DNA from: Lachnospiraceae bacterium
Lineage (GTDB): Bacteria > Bacillota > Clostridia > Lachnospirales > Lachnospiraceae
Length of the DNA: 64,000 nucleotides
Direction: 5' to 3'
Assembly: GCA_017457865.1 (NCBI GenBank)
Contig: JAFTGN010000098.1
Location: 111,254 to 175,253, forward strand
Positions 17,910-25,806 of the stretch are shown one piece after another. A model generated the notes under the pieces. It was not told where the DNA came from and did no database searches. It saw only the letters and a list, made by a program, of their open reading frames with translations. Made by a program: the position numbers and the translations under genes. The first letter of the stretch is position 1. Every line of letters begins with the position of its first letter.

Positions 17910-18683
17910 TTATATTCCCTCACCATTTCTGACATAATTTGTATCTACGTGCCCGGAACTGATCAAGGATTCCACAAATGCATTTGCCGGTTTTTCAATG
18001 ATCTCACCGGGTGTTCCATACTGCTGTATCTTTCCCTGATCCATAATCAACACTTTGGTTCCCAGTTTCATTGCCTCCGTGATGTCATGGGTCACAAATA
18101 CAAATGTTTTCCGGGACTGTCTGTGAATTTTCAGCAGTTCATCCTGTAGATTGCTGCGGTTGATGGCGTCGATTGCGCCAAAAGGTTCATCCAACAGCAT
18201 AATCTTTGGATTGGCAGCAAGAGCACGAATCAATCCAATTCTCTGCTGCTGGCCACCGGAAAGCTGCCCCGGATATCTGTCTTTGAATTCTTCGGGCGGC
18301 AGGTTTACCATTTCCAAAAGTTCTGTCACACGCTGGTTGATTTTGTCCTTGTCCCATTTCAATATTCTGGGAACTGTAGCAATATTGTCATATATGGTCA
18401 TATGCGGAAACAATCCAATCTGCTGAATGACGTATCCGATTCCACGACGCAAAGTGATTGGTTCGATATCCTTGATATTGGTTCCAGAAAGATAGATATT
18501 GCCTTCATCTGCCTCATGAATTCTGTTGATCAGTTTGATCAATGTTGTCTTTCCACAGCCAGATGTTCCTAAAATAGTCAACAGTTCCCCTTCTTCTATT
18601 TTTAAATTTACATGATCCAGTGCATTATAGCCAGCACCGGGAAATCGTTTTACCACATCTTGAAATTCAACTGCTATTGCCAC
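17910..18683 (-). CDS. OpuCA-type ABC transporter ATP-binding protein
   Basis: A 257-residue ATPase with Walker A G-T-S-G-C-G-K-T-T, signature L-S-G-G-Q-Q-Q-R, Walker B I-M-L-L-D-E-P-F and V-T-H-D-I-T-E-A. It translates from GTG at 18683 behind AAAGGACGG. Unlike typical osmoregulated OpuCA it ends without tandem CBS domains, which sense ionic strength in that family. That argues against a role in osmotic stress and for nutrient uptake. Confidence 0.9.
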   Translation of the reverse strand: MAIAVEFQDVVKRFPGAGYNALDHVNLKIEEGELLTILGTSGCGKTTLIKLINRIHEADEGNIYLSGTNIKDIEPITLRRGIGYVIQQIGLFPHMTIYDNIATVPRILKWDKDKINQRVTELLEMVNLPPEEFKDRYPGQLSGGQQQRIGLIRALAANPKIMLLDEPFGAIDAINRSNLQDELLKIHRQSRKTFVFVTHDITEAMKLGTKVLIMDQGKIQQYGTPGEIIEKPANAFVESLISSGHVDTNYVRNGEGI

Positions 18684-18687
18684 ACTA

Positions 18688-19611
18688 CTACCGTCCTTTC
18701 ATTTTTAATGCCTGCTTTGGACATGCCGTTGCGCAAATTCCACAGCCAACACAGTTTTCTTCGTGTACAATGATCTTTCGATCTCTTTTCTCAAAAACGC
18801 CAAAATGACATCTTCTCACACATTTTCCACATGCGATACAAGCCCCCTGATCCAGCGAAACAATGTGCTTTGTAGCAGGCCAAAAAACTCCACTATTTCT
18901 TCTTCTTTGACTACGAAACAAATAACAGCAGTCTCCACAGCAGTTGCAGATTCCATTGGGATTGACCGTATGCATCAAACCTGCCTGGTCGGCTTTTCGA
19001 ACAATCTCCTTTGCTCTTTCCTTGTCAATCTCCTCAGAATGCCCACGGTGTACAAATGTATTGATGCCGTTTTTATATGTGATGCAGGTTCTTGTAGGAA
19101 GCCCACAATCACCGGTAAGGGATCTGCAATCACAATAATTTAGATACACAGGGCGTTCCTGTTTGTCGATGAATGCAACTACCTCATCCAGAAGCAATAT
19201 TTCGTCAGATGTGGGACGTACACGCAAATCCTGATTCAGACTTTTGTCATACTCCGCAAAATACCAGTCATCCAGGCTTCTTCTGACGTCCTCTGGAATC
19301 CTGCGGTACCGTTCCTGCTCAGAAATGACAAAAATATCCAGTCTACCATAAAAATTGTTCAGCCGATACCACTGCTTCCCCTCTTCTACCAGAGAAATGA
19401 TGCCCCGATGGTAGGCAGAGGCTGCAAATGCCTCTGCTTCCTCCCGTACAAGAAGTGCGATGTCATGGACATCAAACACTTCTTTCTCTACCTTTTCTAC
19501 AAAATCCTGTTCCTGCTTTGTCAGAAACACATCAATATATGCTTTTGCCGCTTCCGGCACTCCAAACTTTTCAAACACGATCTGGCTCATACGTTTATCT
19601 GTTTCTTTCAT
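18688..19611 (-). CDS. Multi-cluster [4Fe-4S] protein
   Basis: A 307-residue protein of unknown specific function. Residues 1-130 are helical and lack cysteines. A cysteine-rich middle follows (C-D-C-R-S-L-T-G-D-C-G, C-N-C-C-G-D-C-C). The C-terminal ferredoxin domain carries two classical cluster motifs (C-I-A-C-G-K-C-V-R-R-C and C-V-G-C-G-I-C-A-T-A-C-P). No flavin, molybdopterin or radical-SAM motif is visible. It is translationally coupled to the binding protein (TAATG) and lies between transporter genes. An electron-transfer role in reductive processing of the imported compound is plausible, but is inference from position alone. Confidence 0.8.
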   Translation of the reverse strand: MKETDKRMSQIVFEKFGVPEAAKAYIDVFLTKQEQDFVEKVEKEVFDVHDIALLVREEAEAFAASAYHRGIISLVEEGKQWYRLNNFYGRLDIFVISEQERYRRIPEDVRRSLDDWYFAEYDKSLNQDLRVRPTSDEILLLDEVVAFIDKQERPVYLNYCDCRSLTGDCGLPTRTCITYKNGINTFVHRGHSEEIDKERAKEIVRKADQAGLMHTVNPNGICNCCGDCCYLFRSQRRRNSGVFWPATKHIVSLDQGACIACGKCVRRCHFGVFEKRDRKIIVHEENCVGCGICATACPKQALKMKGR

Positions 19612-20513
19612 TATTTGATGGTCTTATAAAACTCTGCTGCCACTTCGTCGTATTCCTGCTTCTCTACATCTACCTTAGCATTTAATTCAGTAATGGTTTC
19701 TGTATCAATCTTTGCAGAAATTTGATTTAATACCTCTGCAATATCCGGATTTGCTTCTAACACTTCCTCTCTGATGATTGGTGCAATGTTATAAGGCGGC
19801 CATACATGCTGATCATCCTCCAGCAGGGTAAATTCATCTTCGATCAGCTGACCTTCTGTGGTTGCAGCAGGTGCCACATCTGCTTCCCCGGAAGAAAGAA
19901 TCTGATATCTTAAGTTATATTCATATACCTTGGAAGACTTCCAGTCAAATGGACCATAGGTTGCAATCAGTGCCGGAAGTCCATCCTCTCTTTCATCGAA
20001 CTCACCCTGAGAAGCAAAACGAAGCTCGGTTGCATATTTCTGTAAATCAGAAATGGTCTTGATGCCATACTGCTCAGAGACCGCAGTGGTGATCACCAGT
20101 CCCTGTCCGTCATTTGCTTCCGCATAGTCCAGCCAGTCAATGTGAAACTGCTTTTTATATTCTTCTTTTACAATGTCATACACCTTCTGTGGATCAGTTT
20201 CCAAAGGCAGCTGCAAGACAGAAAGCAGTCCTGTACCAGTATACTCCGGATACAGATCAATCTCATCATTTACGATTGCGGTATGTACTGCGGAATTGGC
20301 AATGCTGAACTTTCTGTCCACTTTATACCCTGCATCCTCCAGTGCCAGGGAATAAATCTCTGCAAGAATCTGACTTTCTGTAAAATTCTTAGACCCAACT
20401 ACCACTGTCGCCTTGCTGCTCTGGCTGTCCTTCTTTCCGCATCCTGCCAATGCGCCTGTTCCCAAAGCAAATGCCAATGTAACCACTGCAATTTTTTTCC
20501 AAATCTTCTTCAT
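19611..20513 (-). CDS. OpuC/ProX-type substrate-binding lipoprotein
   Basis: A 300-residue lipoprotein with signal peptide and lipobox L-A-G-C (Cys25). Family hallmarks are V-V-G-S-K-N-F-T-E-S-Q-I-L near residue 40 and D-L-Y-P-E-Y-T-G-T-G near 85. ProX/OpuCC proteins hold quaternary ammonium or sulfonium head groups in an aromatic cage; several tyrosines and a tryptophan are available here but the cage cannot be assigned by eye. Candidate ligands include betaine-like sulfur compounds such as dimethylsulfoniopropionate, S-methylmethionine or ergothioneine. None is shown by sequence. Confidence 0.9.
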   Translation of the reverse strand: MKKIWKKIAVVTLAFALGTGALAGCGKKDSQSSKATVVVGSKNFTESQILAEIYSLALEDAGYKVDRKFSIANSAVHTAIVNDEIDLYPEYTGTGLLSVLQLPLETDPQKVYDIVKEEYKKQFHIDWLDYAEANDGQGLVITTAVSEQYGIKTISDLQKYATELRFASQGEFDEREDGLPALIATYGPFDWKSSKVYEYNLRYQILSSGEADVAPAATTEGQLIEDEFTLLEDDQHVWPPYNIAPIIREEVLEANPDIAEVLNQISAKIDTETITELNAKVDVEKQEYDEVAAEFYKTIK

Positions 20514-20527
20514 AATTGTGTTCTCCT

Positions 20528-21163
20528 TTACACTCTTTGATATTTTGTTGCCTGTTTATAGATACAATTCAGTAAATACCCTGTTCCCAATGACACCACT
20601 GCAACTGTGATGCCACCCAGCCAAAGCAGATCATTTCGCATCAAACCAAGACCGGTCAGAATGATTTCTCCCAGCCCACCGGCACCAATGTATGCTGCAA
20701 GTGTTGCACTGGCAACCACTTCTACGATGGCGGTTCGTATGCCGGTAAATACGATGGGAAACGCAAGGGGTACTTTGATCTGAAAGAATACCTCTCTTGG
20801 ATTCATCCCCATCCCCACTGCTGCTTCTACAATGGATTCCGGAAGCTGTTTAAAAGCCTGGGTGGTATTGATGAGAATGGGTGGAATGGCCAGAATGGTC
20901 AGGGCCACCACTGCCGGCACAATTCCGGTTCCGATGATGGGAATGCAGACAATCAGGATTGCCACACTTGGAATGATTCTTAACATTCCCCAAAACTTCA
21001 CCGATATTTTTTCTACTATATGACACCGTGTACTCAATATTCCCAATGGAATGGCTATGATCATGGCAAATGCGACAGAAATCGCACTAATTTCCAAATG
21101 CCGCAGGATATTCCAAATATAATCCATCCAGTGCGTTGCAAAATATTCGCCTAATCTAGTCAT
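20528..21163 (-). CDS. OpuC/ProW-type ABC transporter permease (first gene of operon)
   Basis: A roughly 211-residue permease (MTRLGEYFATHWMDYIW...) with the EAA-loop E-A-A-V-G-M-G-M-N-P. The ATG at 21163 is chosen because AAAGGAGG lies correctly upstream; the longer frame reaches into the promoter. It opens the operon permease-binding protein-[4Fe-4S] protein-ATPase-permease-metY, whose genes are 35 bp apart or less, or overlap. Confidence 0.9.
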   Translation of the reverse strand: MTRLGEYFATHWMDYIWNILRHLEISAISVAFAMIIAIPLGILSTRCHIVEKISVKFWGMLRIIPSVAILIVCIPIIGTGIVPAVVALTILAIPPILINTTQAFKQLPESIVEAAVGMGMNPREVFFQIKVPLAFPIVFTGIRTAIVEVVASATLAAYIGAGGLGEIILTGLGLMRNDLLWLGGITVAVVSLGTGYLLNCIYKQATKYQRV

Positions 21164-21241
21164 ACAACATCCTCCTTTCCAAAAGCTTTTATAAATACAT
21201 AGTATTTTCATATGTTTACTATGTATTCGTGTCTGAGGTGT

Positions 21242-21272
21242 ATTATAAAGTCTGTGGTTACTACAGAGTCAA
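21242..21272 (-). promoter_or_regulatory. MerR-type promoter with 19-bp spacer
   Basis: Minus-strand TTGACT (21267-21272) and TATAAT (21242-21247) are near-consensus but separated by 19 bp. That is the hallmark of promoters that MerR proteins activate by untwisting DNA. The spacer holds the dyad CTGT-AGTAACC-ACAG. The neighbouring merR gene ends 115 bp away, so the metY/OpuC-type operon is its likely target. Confidence 0.85.
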
Positions 21273-21283
21273 GCTTTTTTGCA

Positions 21284-21317
21284 CAAAAAAACTGAAAACG
21301 TTTGCTTCCAGTTTTTC
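21284..21317 (-). terminator. Terminator after merR
   Basis: On the minus strand AAAAACTGGAA pairs imperfectly with TTTTCAGTTTTT and ends in a T run. It lies between merR and the 19-bp-spacer promoter and would insulate the transporter operon from merR transcription. Confidence 0.7.
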
Positions 21318-21386
21318 TTCGTGATGCACAGCCGTTCCGTGCCCTCACCGAATCGTGACTCCTGAATCGTGCCTGTGATTCTATAT

Positions 21387-22193
21387 TTATGATTCTATGG
21401 GAATCCATATTCCCAAATACCTTCGTTCTACCCCATGATCCTGAATTCTGGATATCATTTTCCCGATGATATCCCCTGCCACCTGATACTGATGGGCATT
21501 TAAATATTGTTTCACCCCATCGATCACATCCAGATCATAGAAATCTTCTCCTGTTTCCTCTACAACCGTATAAACTGCCTTATGAGCCGGAATCACATCC
21601 ACATGGGTCGGAAGGGGAATCTGCAACTCTTCCACCACCTTTTTGTCCAATGCATTGACCCAGAGACATTCATTTTTCGGTACATCTAATATAAAATTCT
21701 CCTGTTTGAATATGGCAAGGTATTCTACCAGAGAATAATATTCGTTGATCCAGCATTGCCAGATATCCGATTCCTCTTCATCTCCTTCTTCCTCATGAAA
21801 ATAAAAATGAATATAATATTTTTCCGGCATAGTCACCAGCCGATACTGCCCCATACCCTGCGCTGCCTCTCTTATGGTATGCACACTCTGTTGTGCATAC
21901 TTGTGCAGCGCCTGGTAATATCTGACTGCCTGTGCGTATTTCTCCTCCAGCCGCTCAAACTCTCTTGCATACTGCTCCATGTCTGTAATCTGAAAAAAGT
22001 CCTTGATTTCCGACATATTCATGCCGTAATTGCGCATCTTCCGATACTCCAAAAGGTTTAACACATCTATTTCAGAATAATAGCGGTACGTATTCACCCG
22101 TGTGGGCTTCACAATGCCTGCCGTTTCATAATACCGGATTGTATCCACCGGAATTCCAGTCATCTTCGACACTTCTGATATCTTGTATTTCAT
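21387..22193 (-). CDS. MerR family regulator with effector-binding domain
   Basis: A 268-residue regulator. Residues 1-70 form the MerR winged helix (I-S-E-V-S-K-M-T-G-I, V-D-T-I-R-Y-Y-E-T-A-G-I). A coiled-coil dimer helix follows, then a long C-terminal domain of about 150 residues resembling the ligand-binding part of BmrR/MtaN-like MerR proteins. There is no cysteine pattern of metal sensors. It probably senses an organic ligand and activates the OpuC-type/metY operon through the stretched promoter just downstream. Its own start has GGAGGAGG-like DNA upstream. Confidence 0.9.
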   Translation of the reverse strand: MKYKISEVSKMTGIPVDTIRYYETAGIVKPTRVNTYRYYSEIDVLNLLEYRKMRNYGMNMSEIKDFFQITDMEQYAREFERLEEKYAQAVRYYQALHKYAQQSVHTIREAAQGMGQYRLVTMPEKYYIHFYFHEEEGDEEESDIWQCWINEYYSLVEYLAIFKQENFILDVPKNECLWVNALDKKVVEELQIPLPTHVDVIPAHKAVYTVVEETGEDFYDLDVIDGVKQYLNAHQYQVAGDIIGKMISRIQDHGVERRYLGIWIPIES

Positions 22194-22245
22194 AGCCTTC
22201 CTCCTCCACTTTTATACCAGACCAATCCATACTGTTCATTATTCC

Positions 22246-22261
22246 TATCATTTCAATAGGT
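22246..22261. promoter_or_regulatory. 16-bp motif shared with the tauC promoter
   Basis: TATCATTTCAATAGGT is identical to 8538-8553. Here it is part of a wider partial palindrome, CCTATCATTTCAATAGG. Its position in two sulfur-related control regions suggests an operator. Confidence 0.5.
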
Positions 22262-22279
22262 ATAATATGTATTTTTATT

Positions 22280-22308
22280 ATCGTACTATCAGAAACTTTT
22301 ATTGTCAA
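22280..22308 (-). promoter_or_regulatory. Promoter of merR
   Basis: Minus-strand TTGACA (22303-22308), 17-bp spacer, TACGAT (22280-22285). The shared motif TATCATTTCAATAGGT lies at 22246-22261, just past the expected transcription start. Confidence 0.5.
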
Positions 22309-22350
22309 TCTGTTTTTTCTTATGTGTAATAGGATTTTCCTATTACATAA

Positions 22351-22385
22351 AAGAAAAGGCGCCTGCCTATCCTGTGCAAACGCCT
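22351..22385 (-). terminator. Terminator after the DUF4143 ATPase gene
   Basis: On the minus strand a GC-rich stem (GGCG-TTTGC / GCA-GG-CGCC) is followed by TTTTCTTTT. A second AT-rich hairpin (TAATAGGA / TCCTATTA, 22320-22350) lies directly beyond it. Confidence 0.75.
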
Positions 22386-22400
22386 CTGCTTCGTTCCATG

Positions 22401-23702
22401 TTATTTGTAATCATCTATCTCTTCCACCGCATATAATGGCAGATTTACCATCCAATCTTCTTTCCGGTAATCTGCCATAGAAGTTCGTATGGACAATTCC
22501 GGCTGAAACTTCTCTTTGTATGTTCTCAAGCTCTTTGCCCGGAGGTTTTCCTCTGCCTTGACCTCTAAAGGAATCACTCTTTCTCCGTCATCCACCAGAA
22601 AATCAATCTCGCAAGAGCCACGTTCATTCGTATAATAGTAAATCTGTAATTCAGCCTTTGTGACAAGCTGCTGTAGTACGTACTGTTCTGTCAGCGCACC
22701 TTTGAATTCCACAAACAGACCATTGCCATCCAGTAAAGTACGCTGTCCCAATCCTGCCATACACCCAAGTAATCCCACGTCCACAACAAAAAGCTTAAAT
22801 GCTTTCCCATCTTCATATGCCTTCAATGGCAAATGGGGCATATTCACACGATTCACTTTGTGCACCAGACCGCAATCCGACAGCCACAATAGGGCTGCCT
22901 CATATTCTTTCGCTCGGGCTCCTTCCCGAACCAGTCCGTAAATAAACTTTTTATTCTCTTTGGCCAACTGAGAAGGGATGCTGTTCCAAAGCATGCGAAT
23001 TCTGGGCACAATTTCATTGGGTGCATGTTTGGAAAAATCCTGCTCATAGGCTGATAAGATTCTCTTTTGCACCTCCCGCACTTCATTGAAATCCTGATTT
23101 TCTGAAAAACGCAAAACGGCTTCCGGCATACCACCTACAAAATAATATTGCTTCAATGCATCAATATAAGTCTGTTTAAACGCCGTAATCATGGAAAAAT
23201 CATGGGTTGACAGCAGTTCTGCAAACCGCTCCTGCCCTGTCGCCATCAGAAATTCTCGAAACGTAAGCGGATACAGTTTCAAAAAATCCACCTTTCCCAC
23301 CGGAAAAGAAGTACCGCTGTGCAATGCTATTCCAAGCAAAGAACCCGCACAGATGATGTGATACTGAGGTGCATCTTCACAAAAATATTTTAAACCAGAC
23401 AAGGCTTTCGGCACTTCCTGCACTTCATCAAAAATAATCAATGTAGCTGCAGGATCAATCTTCCTCCCGGCATACAATTCCAATCCAAGAATCAACCGCT
23501 CTGTATTCAAATCTGTGGCAAATAAATCTGCCATTCTGCGATTGGAATCAAAGTTGATGTAAACTGTATCCTCGTAGGCTTTCTGCCCAAACGCCCTCAT
23601 CAGCCATGTCTTTCCAACCTGACGTGCCCCCTCAATAATCAGAGGTTTCCGATAGGGGCTTTCCTTCCATTTGTAGAGACTTTCCATTGCAAAACGATAC
23701 AT
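22401..23702 (-). CDS. AAA ATPase with C-terminal DUF4143 domain
   Basis: A 433-residue ATPase: N-terminal AAA domain with Walker A G-A-R-Q-V-G-K-T-W near residue 30 and Walker B L-I-I-F-D-E-V-Q-E near 90. The C-terminal DUF4143 domain (about 200-400) has a nuclease-like I-D-F-L-V-D-D-G...P-L-E-V-K-A motif pattern (ID...EVK). Such proteins are widespread in gut bacteria and archaea, often in several copies, with unproven function; toxin-like and mobile-element roles have been suggested. The start at 23702 follows GGGAGG. Four 33-bp repeats lie upstream. Confidence 0.88.
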   Translation of the reverse strand: MYRFAMESLYKWKESPYRKPLIIEGARQVGKTWLMRAFGQKAYEDTVYINFDSNRRMADLFATDLNTERLILGLELYAGRKIDPAATLIIFDEVQEVPKALSGLKYFCEDAPQYHIICAGSLLGIALHSGTSFPVGKVDFLKLYPLTFREFLMATGQERFAELLSTHDFSMITAFKQTYIDALKQYYFVGGMPEAVLRFSENQDFNEVREVQKRILSAYEQDFSKHAPNEIVPRIRMLWNSIPSQLAKENKKFIYGLVREGARAKEYEAALLWLSDCGLVHKVNRVNMPHLPLKAYEDGKAFKLFVVDVGLLGCMAGLGQRTLLDGNGLFVEFKGALTEQYVLQQLVTKAELQIYYYTNERGSCEIDFLVDDGERVIPLEVKAEENLRAKSLRTYKEKFQPELSIRTSMADYRKEDWMVNLPLYAVEEIDDYK

Positions 23703-23733
23703 AGATACACCTCCCATATGTCTGTCTATGTAT

Positions 23734-23762
23734 AGTATAACAAAGGATTACAAAAAATACAA
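23734..23762 (-). promoter_or_regulatory. Promoter of the DUF4143 gene, overlapping the repeat array
   Basis: Minus-strand TTGTAT (23757-23762), 17-bp spacer, TATACT (23734-23739). The -35 box is part of the first 33-bp repeat. Confidence 0.6.
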
Positions 23763-23879
23763 CGAACTTTCGATCTATGAATACAAAAAATACAGCGAAC
23801 TTTTGTTGTGTTGATACAAAAAATACAACGAACTTTTGTTGTGCAAACACAGAAAATACAACAAAATTTGATTGAACTC
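23748..23879. repeat. Four tandem 33-bp repeats
   Basis: Units begin at 23748, 23781, 23814 and 23847, exactly 33 bp apart. The core is ATACAAAAAATACAACGAAC followed by TTTTGTTGTG. Units 2 and 3 differ at about four bases, unit 1 diverges at its end and unit 4 is the most decayed. Read on the minus strand the repeats form an open frame with a K-F-V-V-F-F-V heptad-like repeat, which I take as a by-product of the 33-bp period. The spacing, three helical turns, suits a row of protein-binding sites. Confidence 0.85.
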
Positions 23880-23899
23880 ATATCGGCTTTCTGATTACA

Positions 23900-23933
23900 G
23901 AAAAACTCCGCAAGGTGAAATCCCCTGCGGAGT
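23900..23933 (-). terminator. Terminator after pyrD
   Basis: On the minus strand ACTCCGCA-GGG pairs with CC-TTGCGGAGT and is followed by TTTT. It lies 12 bp past the pyrD stop. Confidence 0.85.
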
Positions 23934-23944
23934 ATAACTGGATC

Positions 23945-24856
23945 CTATCTTTCCCACGGCTGTACAACACCACGGATTTCATTGATATCCTGAATTCCCT
24001 TTGCATCCAGCCATGCATTGATCTCATCAATGATCTGAAGAGGTGCATATGGATTTCTGAATATGGCAGCTCCCACTTCTACGCAGGTTGCGCCTGCCAT
24101 GATCATCTGGATCGCCTCTTCCCCTGTGGTGACACCGCCAATTCCCAGAATCGGAATATTGACTGCATTTGCCACTTCCCATACCATTCGAAGCGCAATG
24201 GGGAAAATCGCCTCTCCGGAATATGCACCTACATTGTTATGGAAAAACGGTCTGCGTGTATTGATGTCAATCTTCATGGCATGTATGCTGTTGATCAGGG
24301 AAACCGCATCCGCTCCGCTGCTTTCGGCTGCCTTTGCGATTTCTCCGATATCTGCCACATTCGGGGACAGCTTGACAATCAACGTTTTATCTGTCATTTC
24401 CCGGATGATTTTCGTGATCCGTTCTGTTCCCTCACAGGAAGTACCGAGAGGTGCGCCGGATGTATTCGGACAGGATATGTTCAGTTCGATGATAGGTGCG
24501 TCTGTTTCATTCAGTTTTTCCACAATCTTACAATATTCTGCCTCATCGTTTCCTGCAATGTTACTCAGGATATTGGTTCCTTTGGAAAGCAGATTGGGAA
24601 GTTCACTTGCAATATAGTAATCAATGCCTGGATTTTGCAAACCTACCGAAAACAGCAAACCGGAGGGCACTTCCACAATCCGTTTCCCAGGGTTTCCATT
24701 TCTCTTGTGTAACGTGGTTCCCTTTGTGGCAAGTCCACCCAGCTTTGACAGATCAAAAAATTCCTCATACTCACGTCCATAGCCAATGACACCTGATGTC
24801 ACGATGACCGGATTCTTAAACTCCACATCCTTGATATTTACTTTCAGATTTGCCAT
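23945..24856 (-). CDS. pyrD: Dihydroorotate dehydrogenase B, catalytic subunit
   Basis: A 303-residue FMN enzyme of class 1B that oxidises dihydroorotate to orotate in pyrimidine synthesis, passing electrons to NAD through PyrK. Visible features: N-P-V-I-V-T-S-G near the start, K-G-T-T near residue 48, the substrate motif N-I-S-C-P-N with its catalytic cysteine, and the FMN phosphate loops G-I-G-G-V and A-G-A-T-C-V-E-V-G. Its ATG overlaps the pyrK stop (TAATG); the upstream GTG is less likely. Confidence 0.95.
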   Translation of the reverse strand: MANLKVNIKDVEFKNPVIVTSGVIGYGREYEEFFDLSKLGGLATKGTTLHKRNGNPGKRIVEVPSGLLFSVGLQNPGIDYYIASELPNLLSKGTNILSNIAGNDEAEYCKIVEKLNETDAPIIELNISCPNTSGAPLGTSCEGTERITKIIREMTDKTLIVKLSPNVADIGEIAKAAESSGADAVSLINSIHAMKIDINTRRPFFHNNVGAYSGEAIFPIALRMVWEVANAVNIPILGIGGVTTGEEAIQMIMAGATCVEVGAAIFRNPYAPLQIIDEINAWLDAKGIQDINEIRGVVQPWER

Positions 24857-25629
24857 TACCACATCACCTCCTTGGAATCAAACACTGGACCATCTTTACA
24901 CACATGCAAAAACTCTGTCTCTCCTTCTCGTTTAATCGGTACAGAGCAGACAAGGCAGGCGCCGATTCCGCAGCCCATATGCTGTTCTAATGATACTGCA
25001 CAGCGCACACCATATTTTTCTGCAATCTGTGCAATCACTTTCAGCATAGGCATGGGACCACATGCACAGATCATATCTACATGCTCTCCTGCGGCCAGCA
25101 TTTCTTCCAACGGCTGGCTGACAAACCCTTTTCTGCCTGCTGATCCGTCATCGGTACAGAGTATGGTTTCTGTCCCATTTTCAGCAAACGCATCCTGCAA
25201 AATGATAATGGACTGATCCCGGAAACCTGTGATGGCTTTCGCATGTTCTTTATAATAGTCTGACAATCCCAACATAGGCGGCACGCCGATCCCACCGCCA
25301 ATCAAAACCACTTTTTTGTCAGATTCCAGCAAAGGAAATCCATTTCCAAGGGGCCCGATGACATCCAGCTGAAAGCCCTCCTCCAGTTTTGCCAAATCCT
25401 TTGTGCCCTGTCCTTTCAAAGCAAAGACAATTTGAATCGTCCCCTGCTCCTTGTCGATCCTACAGATTGAAATCGGACGGCGCAGAGAATGCCCTGTGAC
25501 ACCGATGTGCACAAACTGCCCCGGAACTGCCCTTGAAGCAATCTCAGGAGCATGGATGTCCATCTCATAAATTCCATTGGCCGTATTTTTCTTCTTGAGA
25601 ATCGGATAAAATCCTTGTACGTACTTCAT
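24856..25629 (-). CDS. pyrK: Dihydroorotate dehydrogenase B, electron transfer subunit
   Basis: A 257-residue FAD/[2Fe-2S] protein that links PyrD to NAD+. It has the FAD motif R-R-P-I-S-I, the nucleotide-binding G-G-G-I-G-V-P-P-M and C-A-C-G-P-M-P-M-L. The C-terminal cluster ligands lie in C-G-I-G-A-C-L-V-C...C-K-D-G-P. It is coupled to pyrD. Unlike many Clostridia, pyrF is not directly upstream. Confidence 0.95.
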   Translation of the reverse strand: MKYVQGFYPILKKKNTANGIYEMDIHAPEIASRAVPGQFVHIGVTGHSLRRPISICRIDKEQGTIQIVFALKGQGTKDLAKLEEGFQLDVIGPLGNGFPLLESDKKVVLIGGGIGVPPMLGLSDYYKEHAKAITGFRDQSIIILQDAFAENGTETILCTDDGSAGRKGFVSQPLEEMLAAGEHVDMICACGPMPMLKVIAQIAEKYGVRCAVSLEQHMGCGIGACLVCSVPIKREGETEFLHVCKDGPVFDSKEVMW

Positions 25630-25806
25630 ATACCATCTGCCTTTCCATTTCCGCCATGATGCAGTCCCTTCTCCTTGGTATCCATCCAGGACCGCTGGCG
25701 TTTCAGTCTCTCCCGGCTATCCCAGCCATCCTCTATGATGGACTTCTTTCCATCAAATATGCAACAATTTCTGATGCATTCAGTTAGCTTTAAATAACCA
25801 AAGTAC

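Noticed and set aside
23632-23850. Minus-strand frame with K-F-V-V-F-F-V repeats upstream of the DUF4143 gene
   Set aside because: The peptide repeat is the direct result of the 33-bp DNA repeats; the frame overlaps the promoter and the true start of the ATPase gene and has no ribosome site.
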